64,000 nucleotides of DNA from Nonomuraea angiospora (GCF_014873145.1 NZ_JADBEK010000001.1:8370001-8434000); one strand, 5' to 3'. Shown: positions 8,119-17,612, numbered from the stretch's first letter. The notes: generated by a model from the sequence alone, not told the origin. Translations and numbers: made by a program.

Positions 8119-9041
8119 TGAGGCCGTCCGCCATAGGCTGGTGTCTCGGCCTGGGCCTGGTCGTGCTGCTGACCGGGTGCCAGAACGGCGGCGCCCAGGA
8201 CAAGCCGCTCGCCACCCAGTCGCTCGCCACGACCCCGACCACGTCCGCCTCGGCCCCGCCGCTGAACCCGGCCGAGCGGAGCTGGCCGGGGCCGGACAAC
8301 ACGGGCGTGCCCAGCAACGTGCCGCTGCGCGAATCCGGGTCCATCCGGGTGACCAAGAACGGCACCGTCATCGACGGCGTCGAGGTGACCGGCTACATCA
8401 CGGTCGAGGCCGACGACGTGACCATCCGCAACACGCGCGTGCGCGGCACCAAGGGCTGGTGGGGGATCCTCCAGCGCGAGGGGCGCACCGGGCTGAAGGT
8501 CGAGGACAGCGAGATCTTCGGCAACGGCAAGGAGCGGACCCAGTTCGGCATCCTCAACCAGGGCAAGATGATCACGGTGCGCCGGGTGGACATCCACACG
8601 ATCTCCAACGGCATCCTGACCCAGCAGGGCCTGGTCGAGGACTCGTACGTGCACGACCCGAAGTACTACTCCGGCGACCACACCGACATGATCATGTCGA
8701 CCGGCCCGCCCGCCCCCGGCACCGAGCTGATCATCCGGCGCAACACGGTGATCAACACGCTGGACCAGACGGGCGCGATCGCGCTGTTCCAGGACTTCGG
8801 CGTGGTCAAGAACGTGACGGTGGAGGGCAACCTGCTGGCCGGGGGTGGCTGGTCGCTGTACGCGGGAGCCGGGGCCAAGGGCACCTCGTCGAACATCAAG
8901 GTGATCGGCAACGTCTTCAGCCGCAGGGTGTGGCCGAAGGGCGGGTCTGCAGGGCCGGTTTCATATTGGGATAAGGACGGGCCCGGAAATACGTGGCACA
9001 GTAACACCTGGGAAAACGGTGGTGCGGTAAGTCCGGGATGA
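8118..9041 (+). CDS. Exported lipoprotein with right-handed beta-helix domain
   Basis: About 307 residues. A lipoprotein signal peptide ends in LLTGC (Cys near residue 18). A short Thr/Ala-rich linker leads to WPGPDNTGVP and a parallel beta-helix with recurring (I/V)xNTxV, VEDSxIxG and VIxNVFSR turns, resembling pectate-lyase-type folds. No catalytic set can be named with confidence. The GTG at 8118 is chosen because it overlaps the preceding stop (TAGTG) and sits directly before the hydrophobic signal. The following gene is a close paralogue, nearly identical over about 240 residues. Likely a surface glycan-binding or -cleaving protein. Confidence 0.7.
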   Translation: MRPSAIGWCLGLGLVVLLTGCQNGGAQDKPLATQSLATTPTTSASAPPLNPAERSWPGPDNTGVPSNVPLRESGSIRVTKNGTVIDGVEVTGYITVEADDVTIRNTRVRGTKGWWGILQREGRTGLKVEDSEIFGNGKERTQFGILNQGKMITVRRVDIHTISNGILTQQGLVEDSYVHDPKYYSGDHTDMIMSTGPPAPGTELIIRRNTVINTLDQTGAIALFQDFGVVKNVTVEGNLLAGGGWSLYAGAGAKGTSSNIKVIGNVFSRRVWPKGGSAGPVSYWDKDGPGNTWHSNTWENGGAVSPG

Positions 9042-9203
9042 CGGCCTTTTTTGTGATCAATGCTGATCATTGAGAAAGCTGAGCTTTCTGGGAATTGAGG
9101 GGTAAAGGAGTCCTTTTCGGCAAAAAGCCCCTCTTAGTGCTTCCGGCATGGTTACTCTCTCCCCTTGGGGACTCGATGTGGCCGTGATCGGAAGGAGTCA
9201 CCT
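9042..9203. promoter_or_regulatory. Intergenic region with stacked palindromes between the beta-helix paralogues
   Basis: The gap holds TGATCA-atgc-TGATCA near 9052-9070, a perfect GAAAGCT-G-AGCTTTC inverted repeat at 9074-9088, and GAGGGG paired with CCCCTC (about 9097-9133) around an inner AAAGGA-G-TCCTTT palindrome. The first could end the upstream transcript; the others could form a structured leader for the downstream gene. GGAAGGA at 9190-9196 is the ribosome-binding site of the GTG start at 9204. All functional reading is inference from the repeats. Confidence 0.4.
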
Positions 9204-10658
9204 GTGTCCAGGCATCGGCGGGGTACTCGAAGTAAGAGGCGGACCGGGTGGTTATCCCTGGCCGGTGTCTCCGCCGTGGCGGTGCTGGCAGGCGGGTACG
9301 GCGTCATCGCCTCTGATGTGCTGAAGCCGCAGGCGGTGCTGACGGACGCGAGCGGGGCACGGGCTTCGGCGTCACCGCGGGCCGCGGCCGGTCAGAAGTC
9401 CCGGCCGCGTCCCACCACCGAGAGCCCGCGGCCGCGGAAGACCAAGGGGCATTGGTGGTGGCCCCGGCCTACCAAGAAGCCGACCTCGCGGCCGACGCGC
9501 AGGCCGACGGAGACGCCGGCGCCCGGCGATTCCGAAGCTCCGGCCGTGACGCCCATCAAGACGCCGACCCTGATCTCCTCACCGACGCCGAGGCCGACGA
9601 GGACGAGGACGCCCACCCCTCCTCCCGTGACGCCCACCCCTCCTCCTGCCACGCCGACTCCTCCCGCCACGCCGACTCCTTCTACGACGCCGACTCCTCC
9701 TCCCGCGACTCCGACGGTGACGCCGACCCGGACCCGGACCCCGACCGCGACTCCAACGGTGACGCGGACCCCGACGCCGACCGCGACTCCCACCAGGACG
9801 CTTCCCGGCACCCCCACGCAGACGCCCCCTCGTACTTCCACTCCCACTCCGACGAAGACGCCGACGACCGCCCCGCCGCCGAGCGGTGGCTGGCCCGGAC
9901 CGGGGAACACGGGCGTCCCCGAGGGCACCGAGCTGGTCCGCAAGACCGGCTCGATCGTCATCAAGGAGGACGGCAAGGTCATCGACGGCTGGGACGTCAC
10001 CGGCGACATCACGGTCGAGGCCGACAACGTGACCATCCGCAACACCCGGGTGCGCGGGCAGACCGACTACTGGGGCATCCTCCAGCGCGAGGGCTTCTCG
10101 GGCCTCAAGGTCGAGGACAGCGAGATCTTCGGCAACGGCAAGCAGCGCACCCAGTTCGGCATCCTCAACCAGGGCAAGATGATCACGGTGCGCCGGGTGG
10201 ACATCCACACGATCTCCAACGGCATCCTCACCGACCAGGGCCTGGTCGAGGACTCGTACGTGCACGACCCGAAGTACTACTCCGGCGACCACACCGACAT
10301 GATCATGTCCACCGGCACCGCCGCCGCCGGCACCGAGCTGATCATCCGGCGCAACACCGTGATCAACACGCTCGACCAGACGGGCGCGATAGCGCTCTTC
10401 CAGGACTTCGGCGTGACCCGCAACGTCACCGTGCAGGGCAACCTGCTGGCCGGGGGCGGCTGGTCGCTCTACGCGGGCGCCGGCAGGAAGGGTCTGTCCT
10501 CGAACATCAAGGTGATCGACAACGTCTTCAGCCGCAGGGTGTGGCCGAAGGGCGGCTCCGCCGGCCCGGTGTCGTACTGGGACTCCAACGGGCCGGGCAA
10601 CGTCTGGAAGGGCAACACCTGGGAGAGCGGAGGCGCGAGCGTGCTGGCCGCGGACTAG
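9204..10658 (+). CDS. Exported beta-helix protein with long Pro/Thr linker
   Basis: About 484 residues. A basic N-terminus and one hydrophobic segment (residues about 17-38) form a signal or membrane anchor. There follows a Pro/Thr-rich linker of nearly 200 residues made of TPTPPP/TPTRT-type repeats, then WPGPGNTGVP and a beta-helix domain of about 245 residues almost identical to the preceding lipoprotein. The linker should span the wall and display the domain outside. GTG 9204 is preferred over an upstream ATG because GGAAGGA lies 7 nt ahead. The stop TAG shares CTAG with the stop of the opposing methyltransferase gene. Confidence 0.72.
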   Translation: MSRHRRGTRSKRRTGWLSLAGVSAVAVLAGGYGVIASDVLKPQAVLTDASGARASASPRAAAGQKSRPRPTTESPRPRKTKGHWWWPRPTKKPTSRPTRRPTETPAPGDSEAPAVTPIKTPTLISSPTPRPTRTRTPTPPPVTPTPPPATPTPPATPTPSTTPTPPPATPTVTPTRTRTPTATPTVTRTPTPTATPTRTLPGTPTQTPPRTSTPTPTKTPTTAPPPSGGWPGPGNTGVPEGTELVRKTGSIVIKEDGKVIDGWDVTGDITVEADNVTIRNTRVRGQTDYWGILQREGFSGLKVEDSEIFGNGKQRTQFGILNQGKMITVRRVDIHTISNGILTDQGLVEDSYVHDPKYYSGDHTDMIMSTGTAAAGTELIIRRNTVINTLDQTGAIALFQDFGVTRNVTVQGNLLAGGGWSLYAGAGRKGLSSNIKVIDNVFSRRVWPKGGSAGPVSYWDSNGPGNVWKGNTWESGGASVLAAD

Positions 10659-11311
10659 CTGCGGATCGCGATGACCGACTTCACCAGCCCGGCCAGCCGC
10701 TCGAAGCGGATCTGGGACTTGGGGAAGTAGTGCCGCATCTCGGTCACGCTCAGCAGTTCGACCTCCATGGCGATCATCCGGGCGGCGTCGCGGTCGGAGG
10801 TCGGGGTGTGGACGAGCGGCCAGCGGCGCAGGATCGTCGTCCGCGCGGCGAGCGGCAGGAACTGGAACCCCGGGAACAGGAAGTGCGGCTCGACCGGGAA
10901 ATAGCGGTAGGGCGTCTGCACCCAGTGCCGCTCGGCCATCTCGTGGACGGTGTCGGCGAAGCGCTGCCGGCGCTGGTGCCCGCCGACGTGTTCGATGACC
11001 GCGTTGGAGAAGACCAGGTCATAGCGCGCGCCACGGATCGCGGCCGGCAGGTCGCAGGCGTCGGCGACATCGGCCCGCAGCCATCCCGGCAGGTCGGTGG
11101 GCGGCTGCTCGAGGTTGACGATGTGTACGTGGGCCGGCCTGACCGGGGCGCGCATCCAGGCCCCGGCCGTGCCGCCGAGGTCGAGCACGTTCATCTGGTC
11201 GAGGTCGGGGAACCGGTCGGCGAACCATTGCCACCTTCGCGCCCGCGCCTTGGCCCCCAGCGAGTCCGGAGCGTCCACGAAACGGCTGCGCAGGGCATTA
11301 AGACGGCTCAT
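10655..11311 (-). CDS. Class I SAM-dependent methyltransferase
   Basis: About 218 residues. MNVLDLGGTAGAWM is the SAM-binding glycine loop, VNLEQPP the acidic ribose contact and YDLVFSNAVIEHVGG the post-II motif of small-molecule methyltransferases. The start is set at the ATG directly before SRLNALRSRF because GAGGAG lies 7 nt upstream, inside a possible longer frame. It is downstream of the epimerase gene (58-bp gap) and both probably act on sugar or lipid intermediates of the surface polysaccharide. Acceptor unknown. Confidence 0.75.
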   Translation of the reverse strand: MSRLNALRSRFVDAPDSLGAKARARRWQWFADRFPDLDQMNVLDLGGTAGAWMRAPVRPAHVHIVNLEQPPTDLPGWLRADVADACDLPAAIRGARYDLVFSNAVIEHVGGHQRRQRFADTVHEMAERHWVQTPYRYFPVEPHFLFPGFQFLPLAARTTILRRWPLVHTPTSDRDAARMIAMEVELLSVTEMRHYFPKSQIRFERLAGLVKSVIAIRS

Positions 11312-11369
11312 AAAGGCGCTCCTCGGGCCAGACAAGTACCCCTATGCTCGCAGAATTATGCCGGCCGGG

Positions 11370-12293
11370 CTAAGCGTGCGATTCTTTGTGACATTCTTGC
11401 GACGCGTACCAATCGACAGTTCGGCGCAACCCTTCGTCCAATTCCGTGACAGGACGCCAGCCGAGCCGGTCCGCGGCCGGTGCTATGTCGCCGACCTGCG
11501 TAATATCGTGCGGGCGATCAGGGGCGGCGCCGAATTCGGGTCGCGTGTCCGTGCCGGTGATCCGATAAATCCGCTCGACGACCTCATGGGCCGGGGTCTT
11601 GACGCCGGTGCCGATATCCAGCGTGTGTCCGATGGCTTTGTCTGTTTCGCCCGCCAGGACGAACGCGTCGACGACATCGTCCACGTAGATCCAGTCGGCG
11701 AGCTTGGCGGCCTTGGTGAGCCGGGGGTGCTGGCCCCGCAGCAGGCAGAGCGTCACGTACGGCACGAGCTTGGTGGTGTCGGGCTGGGCGGGCCCGTAGA
11801 CCATGCTGGGGCGCAGGACGGTGACGGGCAGGTCCCAGAGCCGGTGGTAGAGCTGCGCGTAGCCGGTGGCGGCCCACTTGGACATCGCGTACGCCGACGA
11901 CGGCGGCGCCTGGTCGTTGCCCGGGCGCGGCTCCTCGATGGAGCCGGTGAAGACGGTCTTGATCCCGCGTTCGTGCGCGGCGGCCAGCACGTTGACCCCG
12001 CCGATGACGTTGCTCTCCAGGGTGGCGCGGAGGACCTCGTCACCTCTCGATCCGGTGACCTCGCCGGCGAGGTGGAACAGGAGCGTCGGCCGTACCGACC
12101 GGAAGAGCCGCGTCGTCGCGTCGGCGTCGCTCAGGCTCGTTACGTGCCAGGTCTCGCCATGGCGAGCCTGTTGGGGGCGGCGGCTGACGGCGTGCACCTG
12201 GGCGCCGAGCGCTCGTAAGCGCGTCACCAGGTGTGAGCCGATGAATCCGGCCGCCCCTGTCACGAGCACCACGGTCTCCGGCCAATGCAGCAT
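11370..12293 (-). CDS. NAD-dependent epimerase/dehydratase (extended SDR)
   Basis: About 307 residues. The N-terminal VTGAAGFIGSHL is the NAD-binding glycine motif and SSAYAMSKWAATGY carries the catalytic Tyr-x3-Lys; FTGSIEE supplies the upstream Ser/Thr region. These features fit UDP- or dTDP-sugar 4-epimerases, dehydratases or reductases. The ATG at 12293 follows GGAGG by about 10 nt. It is probably cotranscribed with the downstream methyltransferase and completes the sugar-nucleotide genes of this block; exact substrate not determinable. Confidence 0.8.
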   Translation of the reverse strand: MLHWPETVVLVTGAAGFIGSHLVTRLRALGAQVHAVSRRPQQARHGETWHVTSLSDADATTRLFRSVRPTLLFHLAGEVTGSRGDEVLRATLESNVIGGVNVLAAAHERGIKTVFTGSIEEPRPGNDQAPPSSAYAMSKWAATGYAQLYHRLWDLPVTVLRPSMVYGPAQPDTTKLVPYVTLCLLRGQHPRLTKAAKLADWIYVDDVVDAFVLAGETDKAIGHTLDIGTGVKTPAHEVVERIYRITGTDTRPEFGAAPDRPHDITQVGDIAPAADRLGWRPVTELDEGLRRTVDWYASQECHKESHA

Positions 12294-12353
12294 CGTGGAT
12301 TGACCTCCGTGGGAGATGGAGCCGTCACACCGACGGCTCCATCTAACCATCAA

Positions 12354-13400
12354 CTAGCCGATGCGCCAGGTGTCTCCACCCAGGAGCAGCTCGCTCAGGT
12401 CGCCGGGGCCCTTCTGCGCCACGGCCTCCTCGAGCTGCCCGGCCATCAGCACGTCGTACGCCGGCCGGTCGACCTGCCGGAAGATGCCGATCGGCACGTG
12501 CTCGAACGCCGGCTCGTCCAGCCTGCTGAGTGCGAAGGCCACCGACGGGTCGGGGGAGTGCGCGTCGTGCACGAGGATCTGGTCCTCGCTCACGCCGTCG
12601 CGCGCCACCACCTCGATGCCGCCGTTGGCCGCCCGCACGACGGCCTTGGAAGCGCTCACGATCGGCTGTCCGTGCTCCAGGCGCAGCGTGATGTCGTCGC
12701 GGACCTCGGGGTCCTTGAGCTGCTCGAAGGCGTTGTCGTTGAAGATGTTGCAGTTCTGGTAGATCTCCACCAGCGACGTGCCGCGGTGCGCGGTGGCCTC
12801 GCGCAGCACCGACTGCAGGTGCTTGCGGTCGGAGTCGATGGTGCGGGCCACGAACGACGCCTCGGCGCCGAGGGCCAGCGAGATCGGGTTGAACGGCTTG
12901 TCCAGCGAGCCCATCGGCGTCGACTTGGTGATCTTGCCGACCTCGGAGGTGGGCGAGTACTGGCCCTTGGTCAGCCCGTAGATCCGGTTGTTGAACAGCA
13001 GGATGTTCAGGTTGACGTTGCGGCGCAGCGCGTGGATCAGGTGGTTGCCGCCGATCGACAGCGCGTCGCCGTCACCGGTGATCACCCACACCGACAGGTC
13101 GGGCCGGGAGGCGGCCAGCCCCGTCGCGATGGCGGGCGCGCGACCGTGGATCGAGTGGAAACCGTACGTGTTGAGGTAGTACGGGAACCGCGACGAGCAG
13201 CCGATGCCCGACACGAACACGATGTTCTCGCGCTTGAGCCCCAGCTCCGGCAGGAAGCTCTGCACCGCGGCCAGGATGGCGTAGTCGCCGCAGCCGGGGC
13301 ACCAGCGGACCTCCTGGTCGGACTTGAAGTCCTTCAGGGTCTGCTTGGCGTCGGTCTTGGGGATGAGCGACAGGCCCTTCCCGTTAACGAGCTCAGTCAC
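12354..13400 (-). CDS. korB: 2-oxoacid:ferredoxin oxidoreductase, beta subunit
   Basis: 348 residues. RWCPGCGDYAIL is the CPGCG cofactor motif of the beta subunit and VITGDGDALSIGGNHLIH with LLFNNRIYGLTKGQ is the thiamine-diphosphate/Mg2+ site. With the alpha subunit it oxidises 2-oxoglutarate (or another 2-oxoacid) with CoA to the acyl-CoA and CO2, reducing ferredoxin. It overlaps korA by 8 nt and is the second gene of the operon. It lies next to a complex I cluster lacking the NADH module, so reduced ferredoxin might feed that pump (inference). Confidence 0.92.
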   Translation of the reverse strand: MTELVNGKGLSLIPKTDAKQTLKDFKSDQEVRWCPGCGDYAILAAVQSFLPELGLKRENIVFVSGIGCSSRFPYYLNTYGFHSIHGRAPAIATGLAASRPDLSVWVITGDGDALSIGGNHLIHALRRNVNLNILLFNNRIYGLTKGQYSPTSEVGKITKSTPMGSLDKPFNPISLALGAEASFVARTIDSDRKHLQSVLREATAHRGTSLVEIYQNCNIFNDNAFEQLKDPEVRDDITLRLEHGQPIVSASKAVVRAANGGIEVVARDGVSEDQILVHDAHSPDPSVAFALSRLDEPAFEHVPIGIFRQVDRPAYDVLMAGQLEEAVAQKGPGDLSELLLGGDTWRIG

Positions 13401-15237
13401 TGTCGATCACGTCCTGGATGACTCCGGCCAGCTCCTCGGCCTTGAACGGGAGCCCGCGCACACGGTTGTAGCTGATCACGTCGACGAGGTAGCGGGCCCG
13501 CAGCAGCAGCGCGAGCTGGCCGAGGTTGATCTCGGGCAGCAGCACCTTGTCGTAGCTCTTGAGCACCTCGCCGGTGTTGGCCGGCAGCGGGTTGAGGTGG
13601 CGCAGGTGGGCCTGGGCCACCTTGCCGCCGTTCCTCCTGATGCGGCGGACGGCCGCGGCGATCGGCCCGTACGTCGAGCCCCAGCCGATGACCAGCACCT
13701 TCGCGTCGCCGTCGGGGTCGTCGACCGCCAGCTCCGGCACGTCGATGCCGTTGATCTTCGCGGCACGCGTGCGGACCATCAGGTCGTGGTTGTTCGGGTC
13801 GTAGGAGATGTTGCCGGTGCCGTCGGCCTTCTCGATGCCGCCGATGCGGTGCTCGAGGCCGGCCGTGCCGGGGATGGCCCACGGGCGGGCCAGCGTCTCG
13901 GTGTCACGCTTGTACGGCAGGAACTCGCCGTCGGCGCCGTTGGGGGCCTCGGTGAAGGGCTGCGAAATATCCGGCAAGTCGGAAACTTCGGGCAGGCGCC
14001 AGGGCTCCGAGCCGTTGGCCAGGTAGCCGTCCGAGAGCAGCATGACCGGGGTGCGGTACTTGACCGCGATCCGGGCGGCCTCGATGGCGGCGTCGAAGCA
14101 GTCGCTCGGCGACATCGGCGCCACGATCGGCACCGGGGACTCGCCGTTGCGGCCGAACATGGCCATGAGCAGGTCGGTCTGCTCGGTCTTGGTCGGCATG
14201 CCGGTGCTCGGCCCCGCGCGCTGCACGTCCACGATGATCAGTGGCAGCTCCGTGGTGACCGCCAGGCCGACGGTCTCCGCCTTCAGCGCCACACCCGGAC
14301 CGGACGTGGTGGTCACGCCGAGCGCTCCGCCGAACGCGGCCCCGAGCGCCGCGCCGACGCCCGCGATCTCGTCCTCCGCCTGGAAGGTGCGGATGCCGAA
14401 CCGCTTGTGCTTGCTCAGCTCGTGCAGGATGTCGCTGGCCGGGGTGATCGGGTAGGAGCCCAGGAACAGCGGCAGCTTGGACTGCACGCTGGCGGCGATC
14501 AGGCCGTACGCGAGGGCCTGGTTGCCGGAGATGTTGCGATAGACGCCGGGGGCGAGCTGGGCGGGCTTGACCTCGTAGGAGACGGAGAACGACTCGGTGG
14601 TCTCGCCGTAGTTCCAGCCCGCCTGGAAGGCGGCGATGTTGGCCTTGGCGATGTCCGGCTTCTTCGCGAACTTCTGCTCGAGGAACTTGACCGTGTGCTC
14701 GGTCGGCCGGTGGTAGAGCCAGCTGAGCAGGCCCAGCGCGAACATGTTCTTCGACCGCTCGGCGTCCTTCTTGGACAGCTCGAAGCCCTCGAGGGCCTTG
14801 ACGGTGAGCGAGGTCAGCGGCACCGCGTGCACGCGCCACTCGCTGAGCGAGTCGTCCTCCAGCGGGTTGGCGTCGTAGCCGACCTTCTGCAGGTTGCGCT
14901 TGGTGAACTCGTCGGTGTTGGCGATGATGTCCGCGCCTCTGGGCAGGTCGCCCAGGTTGGCCTTGAGGGCGGCCGGGTTCATGGCCACGAGCACGTTCGG
15001 CGCGTCGCCGGGCGTGAGAATGTCGTGGTCGGCGAAGTGGAGCTGGAAGCTCGACACACCCGGCAAGGTGCCTGCGGGCGCGCGGATCTCGGCGGGGAAG
15101 TTGGGGAGCGTCGACAGGTCGTTGCCGAACTCCGCCGTGCCCGCGGTGAAGCGGTCGCCGGTGAGCTGCATGCCGTCGCCGGAGTCTCCGGCGAATCTGA
15201 TGATCACGCGGTCGAGTTGCTGGACCTGCTTGTTCAC
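13393..15237 (-). CDS. korA: 2-oxoacid:ferredoxin oxidoreductase, fused gamma/alpha subunit
   Basis: 614 residues. The N-terminal third (VIIRFAGDSGDGMQLTG) is the gamma domain that holds CoA. SYPITPASDILHELS marks the pyrimidine-binding alpha domain, followed by AEDEIAGVGAALGAAFGG and a C-terminal transketolase-like domain. This fusion is the normal actinobacterial KorA form. The GTG start at 15237 has GGGAGG four bases upstream. A 315-bp gap with a strong inverted repeat precedes it. Cytosolic partner of KorB. Confidence 0.92.
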   Translation of the reverse strand: MNKQVQQLDRVIIRFAGDSGDGMQLTGDRFTAGTAEFGNDLSTLPNFPAEIRAPAGTLPGVSSFQLHFADHDILTPGDAPNVLVAMNPAALKANLGDLPRGADIIANTDEFTKRNLQKVGYDANPLEDDSLSEWRVHAVPLTSLTVKALEGFELSKKDAERSKNMFALGLLSWLYHRPTEHTVKFLEQKFAKKPDIAKANIAAFQAGWNYGETTESFSVSYEVKPAQLAPGVYRNISGNQALAYGLIAASVQSKLPLFLGSYPITPASDILHELSKHKRFGIRTFQAEDEIAGVGAALGAAFGGALGVTTTSGPGVALKAETVGLAVTTELPLIIVDVQRAGPSTGMPTKTEQTDLLMAMFGRNGESPVPIVAPMSPSDCFDAAIEAARIAVKYRTPVMLLSDGYLANGSEPWRLPEVSDLPDISQPFTEAPNGADGEFLPYKRDTETLARPWAIPGTAGLEHRIGGIEKADGTGNISYDPNNHDLMVRTRAAKINGIDVPELAVDDPDGDAKVLVIGWGSTYGPIAAAVRRIRRNGGKVAQAHLRHLNPLPANTGEVLKSYDKVLLPEINLGQLALLLRARYLVDVISYNRVRGLPFKAEELAGVIQDVIDSD

Positions 15238-15387
15238 AGCGCCTCCCTCGTCAGTGCTGTGAACGGAACTCGACTGTGCTCATTGGTGCCCTCGCTGCGC
15301 TGGGTCACGGCTCAGTCCTCCTCGACGCCCGAGGCGCGGTCGCCCGGGGCGCGTTCTCTGTATCCATGCTAGATCCTCGGAAGGTCA

Positions 15388-15421
15388 CGCGTTTGCATCC
15401 CGCGCATAGCGGGTAAACGCG
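15388..15421. promoter_or_regulatory. Nested inverted repeat in the gap before korA
   Basis: CGCGTTT (15388-15394) pairs with AAACGCG (15415-15421) around an inner CCCGC/GCGGG stem (15399-15403 with 15409-15413) and a five-base loop. It lies about 150 bp upstream of the korA GTG and just downstream of the deacetylase gene. It could be a bidirectional terminator or an operator for korAB; there is no U-run on the korA side, so an operator or attenuator is as likely. I see no gene in the remaining 15238-15551 interval. Confidence 0.4.
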
Positions 15422-15551
15422 GTCAAAGTCAGGGTGAGGTGGGAGAACGACGACACAGCCCGGACGCGAGCCTGCAGAGGTCCACATGCAGGCGGGCGTA
15501 CAGAACGGTTCGGGTCACGAGCGCCAACTATACGTCCCCCCAATACGTGTC

Positions 15552-17051
15552 CTACGTCAGGGGGCGCTTACCCGGCAGCTCGCTCCCCGACCGGTACAGG
15601 TGTCCGGCCTGCATCCCTGCCGAGCCGTACAACTCAGGAACGGTGACGAAGCTGTAACCCTTCCCGCGCAGCCGTTTGAGGATGTCCGGAACGGCGTCAA
15701 CGGTTTCCCGGTGGATGTCGTGCATGAGAATGATCGCACCTGGATGCGCCTTGCGCACGGCAAGGTCTGCGATGTCGCCCGCTTTATCTGCGAAGAGATC
15801 CTTGACGTCGACGTCCCAGTCGACCAGGGCCAGCCCCAGCTCGGCCGCGACGTCGCGCACGGCCTGGCTCGCGGTCCCGTACGGCGAGCGCGCGAGCGTC
15901 GGCCGCTGCCCGATGGCGGTCGTGACCGCGTCCTCGGTGCGCGCGAGCGAGTCGGTGATCCTGCTCGTCGCCTGTTTCGACAGGTCCTTGTGGTCCCAGG
16001 TGTGGTTCCCGACGAGGTGCCCTTCGGCGCTCATCCTCTTGACCAGGTCGGGCTGGGCGGCGGCGTTGGAGCCGACCACGAAGAACGTCACCCTCGCCTG
16101 GTCTTTCCGCAAGATGTCCAGCAATTTCGCCGTATAGGGTCCGGGGCCGTCGTCGAACGTCAGCGCCACACACTTGGCCTTGGCGCAGTCCACGGTCCCC
16201 GCCTGGTTGCTGACGGCCTCCGGGCTCTCCGACGGCGCCCTCTTCGCCGCCGCCTCCCGCACGCTGTCCCGCACCTTGTCCTGCGCGCTCCTGGCCGCTT
16301 CCCGAACGCTGTCCTGCGCCCGCCGCCCGAACTCGGACAGCAGCGGACGTACCCGCTCCATCGGGATCGCCACGGCCAGCCGCCCCAGCGAGCACGGCCC
16401 GATCTGGCAGTCGTCGAACTCGACCACCAGATCCCCGCCCCGGTTGAACGCCATCGAGTCGAACCGGTCGCCCGCGGCGGTGACCTCCTCCCGCTCGACC
16501 TGCGACCCGCGCCCCTTGAGCTGCTCGCGCACCAGCTGGGAGAGCTGCCGCAGGGCGTGCTCGCCGTCGAGCAGCCCGGCCGACTCCGCGACCTTCCCGC
16601 TGCGCCGGTCGAACCAGTACGTATGTGTTGAGTAGGCCCAGCCCGCGCCCTGGAACTCGCCCGTGCGCAGCCGTACCGCGATCGCCTGGGCGGAGGCGGC
16701 GGCGAGCTGCCAGTCCACGTTCAACTCGGGCCGCTGGTAGGCGGCGCGGCCTTTGGTCCGCCCGCCGAAGTCCCGCCACTTCCGCTCGGCCTCGGCGCGC
16801 AGGGCGCGGTTGAGCGCGGGGGCGTTCCGGAACTCGGGGTAGCTGATGTGCACATATCGGCTGCCGGCGTAGTGGCCGTCGGTGAGCGTCCTGGTGGACA
16901 GGCCGGCAACGGCCGCCGGGTCGACAAAGTCGATCATCGTCGGCTCTGCCGGGACCACGACGCCCCTCTCGGGGGACGCGGCCGCCAGACCGCAGGCGGT
17001 CGCCGAGAGGGCCAGCAGAGCGATTCCGGAAAAGAATCGCAATTTGTGCAT
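15552..17051 (-). CDS. Exported polysaccharide deacetylase (carbohydrate esterase 4)
   Basis: 499 residues. An N-terminal export signal with a possible lipobox (ATAC, Cys near residue 20) precedes a DUF3298/RsiV-like domain (about residues 45-245), a charged linker, and a NodB domain from about 290. The catalytic motifs are complete: LTFDDGP, HTWDH, ARSPYG, DWDVD and ILMHDIH. It should remove acetyl groups from peptidoglycan or another N-acetylated glycan outside the membrane using a metal held by Asp-His-His. It reads toward korA but is separated by 315 bp and probably transcribed alone. Confidence 0.87.
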   Translation of the reverse strand: MHKLRFFSGIALLALSATACGLAAASPERGVVVPAEPTMIDFVDPAAVAGLSTRTLTDGHYAGSRYVHISYPEFRNAPALNRALRAEAERKWRDFGGRTKGRAAYQRPELNVDWQLAAASAQAIAVRLRTGEFQGAGWAYSTHTYWFDRRSGKVAESAGLLDGEHALRQLSQLVREQLKGRGSQVEREEVTAAGDRFDSMAFNRGGDLVVEFDDCQIGPCSLGRLAVAIPMERVRPLLSEFGRRAQDSVREAARSAQDKVRDSVREAAAKRAPSESPEAVSNQAGTVDCAKAKCVALTFDDGPGPYTAKLLDILRKDQARVTFFVVGSNAAAQPDLVKRMSAEGHLVGNHTWDHKDLSKQATSRITDSLARTEDAVTTAIGQRPTLARSPYGTASQAVRDVAAELGLALVDWDVDVKDLFADKAGDIADLAVRKAHPGAIILMHDIHRETVDAVPDILKRLRGKGYSFVTVPELYGSAGMQAGHLYRSGSELPGKRPLT

Positions 17052-17240
17052 GAATGTCAGGGTATGGGGCTGATCTTGCTATTTACCCCGTCTTGACGTG
17101 ATCACGCCCGAGCCTTTGACCGGCGCGGGTACCCGCCTGCCTGGCCCTACGGGCGCTTGTGACTCATTGATCGGGGTTTGTGGGGGATTCCTGAGCTTTG
17201 ATCCGGTTCGTGATGGGGATCCCGGGTTACGATCTCACTC

Positions 17241-17612
17241 ATGGAGGGCTACTTCGAGTCCTACGTGCTCGTCGCCGCACTGCTCGCCATCGGCGTCGCC
17301 ATCGTGGCCGGCGCCCTGATGGCCAACCGCCTCCTCCGCCCGACCCGCCCAACCCCGGACAAGCTGACGACGTACGAGTGCGGGGTCGACCCGGTCGGGG
17401 AGGGATGGGCGCAGTCGCAGGTCCGCTACTACGTCTTCACGTACCTGTATGTGGTGTTCGCGGTGGACGCCGTCTTCCTGTTCCCCTGGGCCACGGTCTT
17501 CGACGCACCGGGCTACGGGCTGACGACGCTCGTGGAGATGTTCGTCTTCCTGGGCTTCATCGCCCTCGGCATCCTGTACGCCTGGCGCAAGCGCGTACTC
17601 ACCTGGACCTGA
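17241..17612 (+). CDS. nuoA: NADH-quinone oxidoreductase subunit A-like
   Basis: 123 residues, three membrane helices. The loop TTYECGVDPVGEGWAQSQVRYY is the diagnostic NuoA motif with the Cys near the quinone tunnel, and FAVDAVFLFPWATVF covers helix 2 with its conserved acidic residue. Subunit A helps anchor the peripheral arm. It is the first gene of the cluster but is parted from nuoB by 880 bp of low-complexity DNA, so it may be expressed separately. Confidence 0.92.
   Translation: MEGYFESYVLVAALLAIGVAIVAGALMANRLLRPTRPTPDKLTTYECGVDPVGEGWAQSQVRYYVFTYLYVVFAVDAVFLFPWATVFDAPGYGLTTLVEMFVFLGFIALGILYAWRKRVLTWT

Noticed and set aside
9452..10045. Alternative frames in the Pro/Thr linker region
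   Set aside because: Low-complexity repeats are open in several frames; only the frame continuous with the beta-helix domain has a ribosome-binding site and homologous end.
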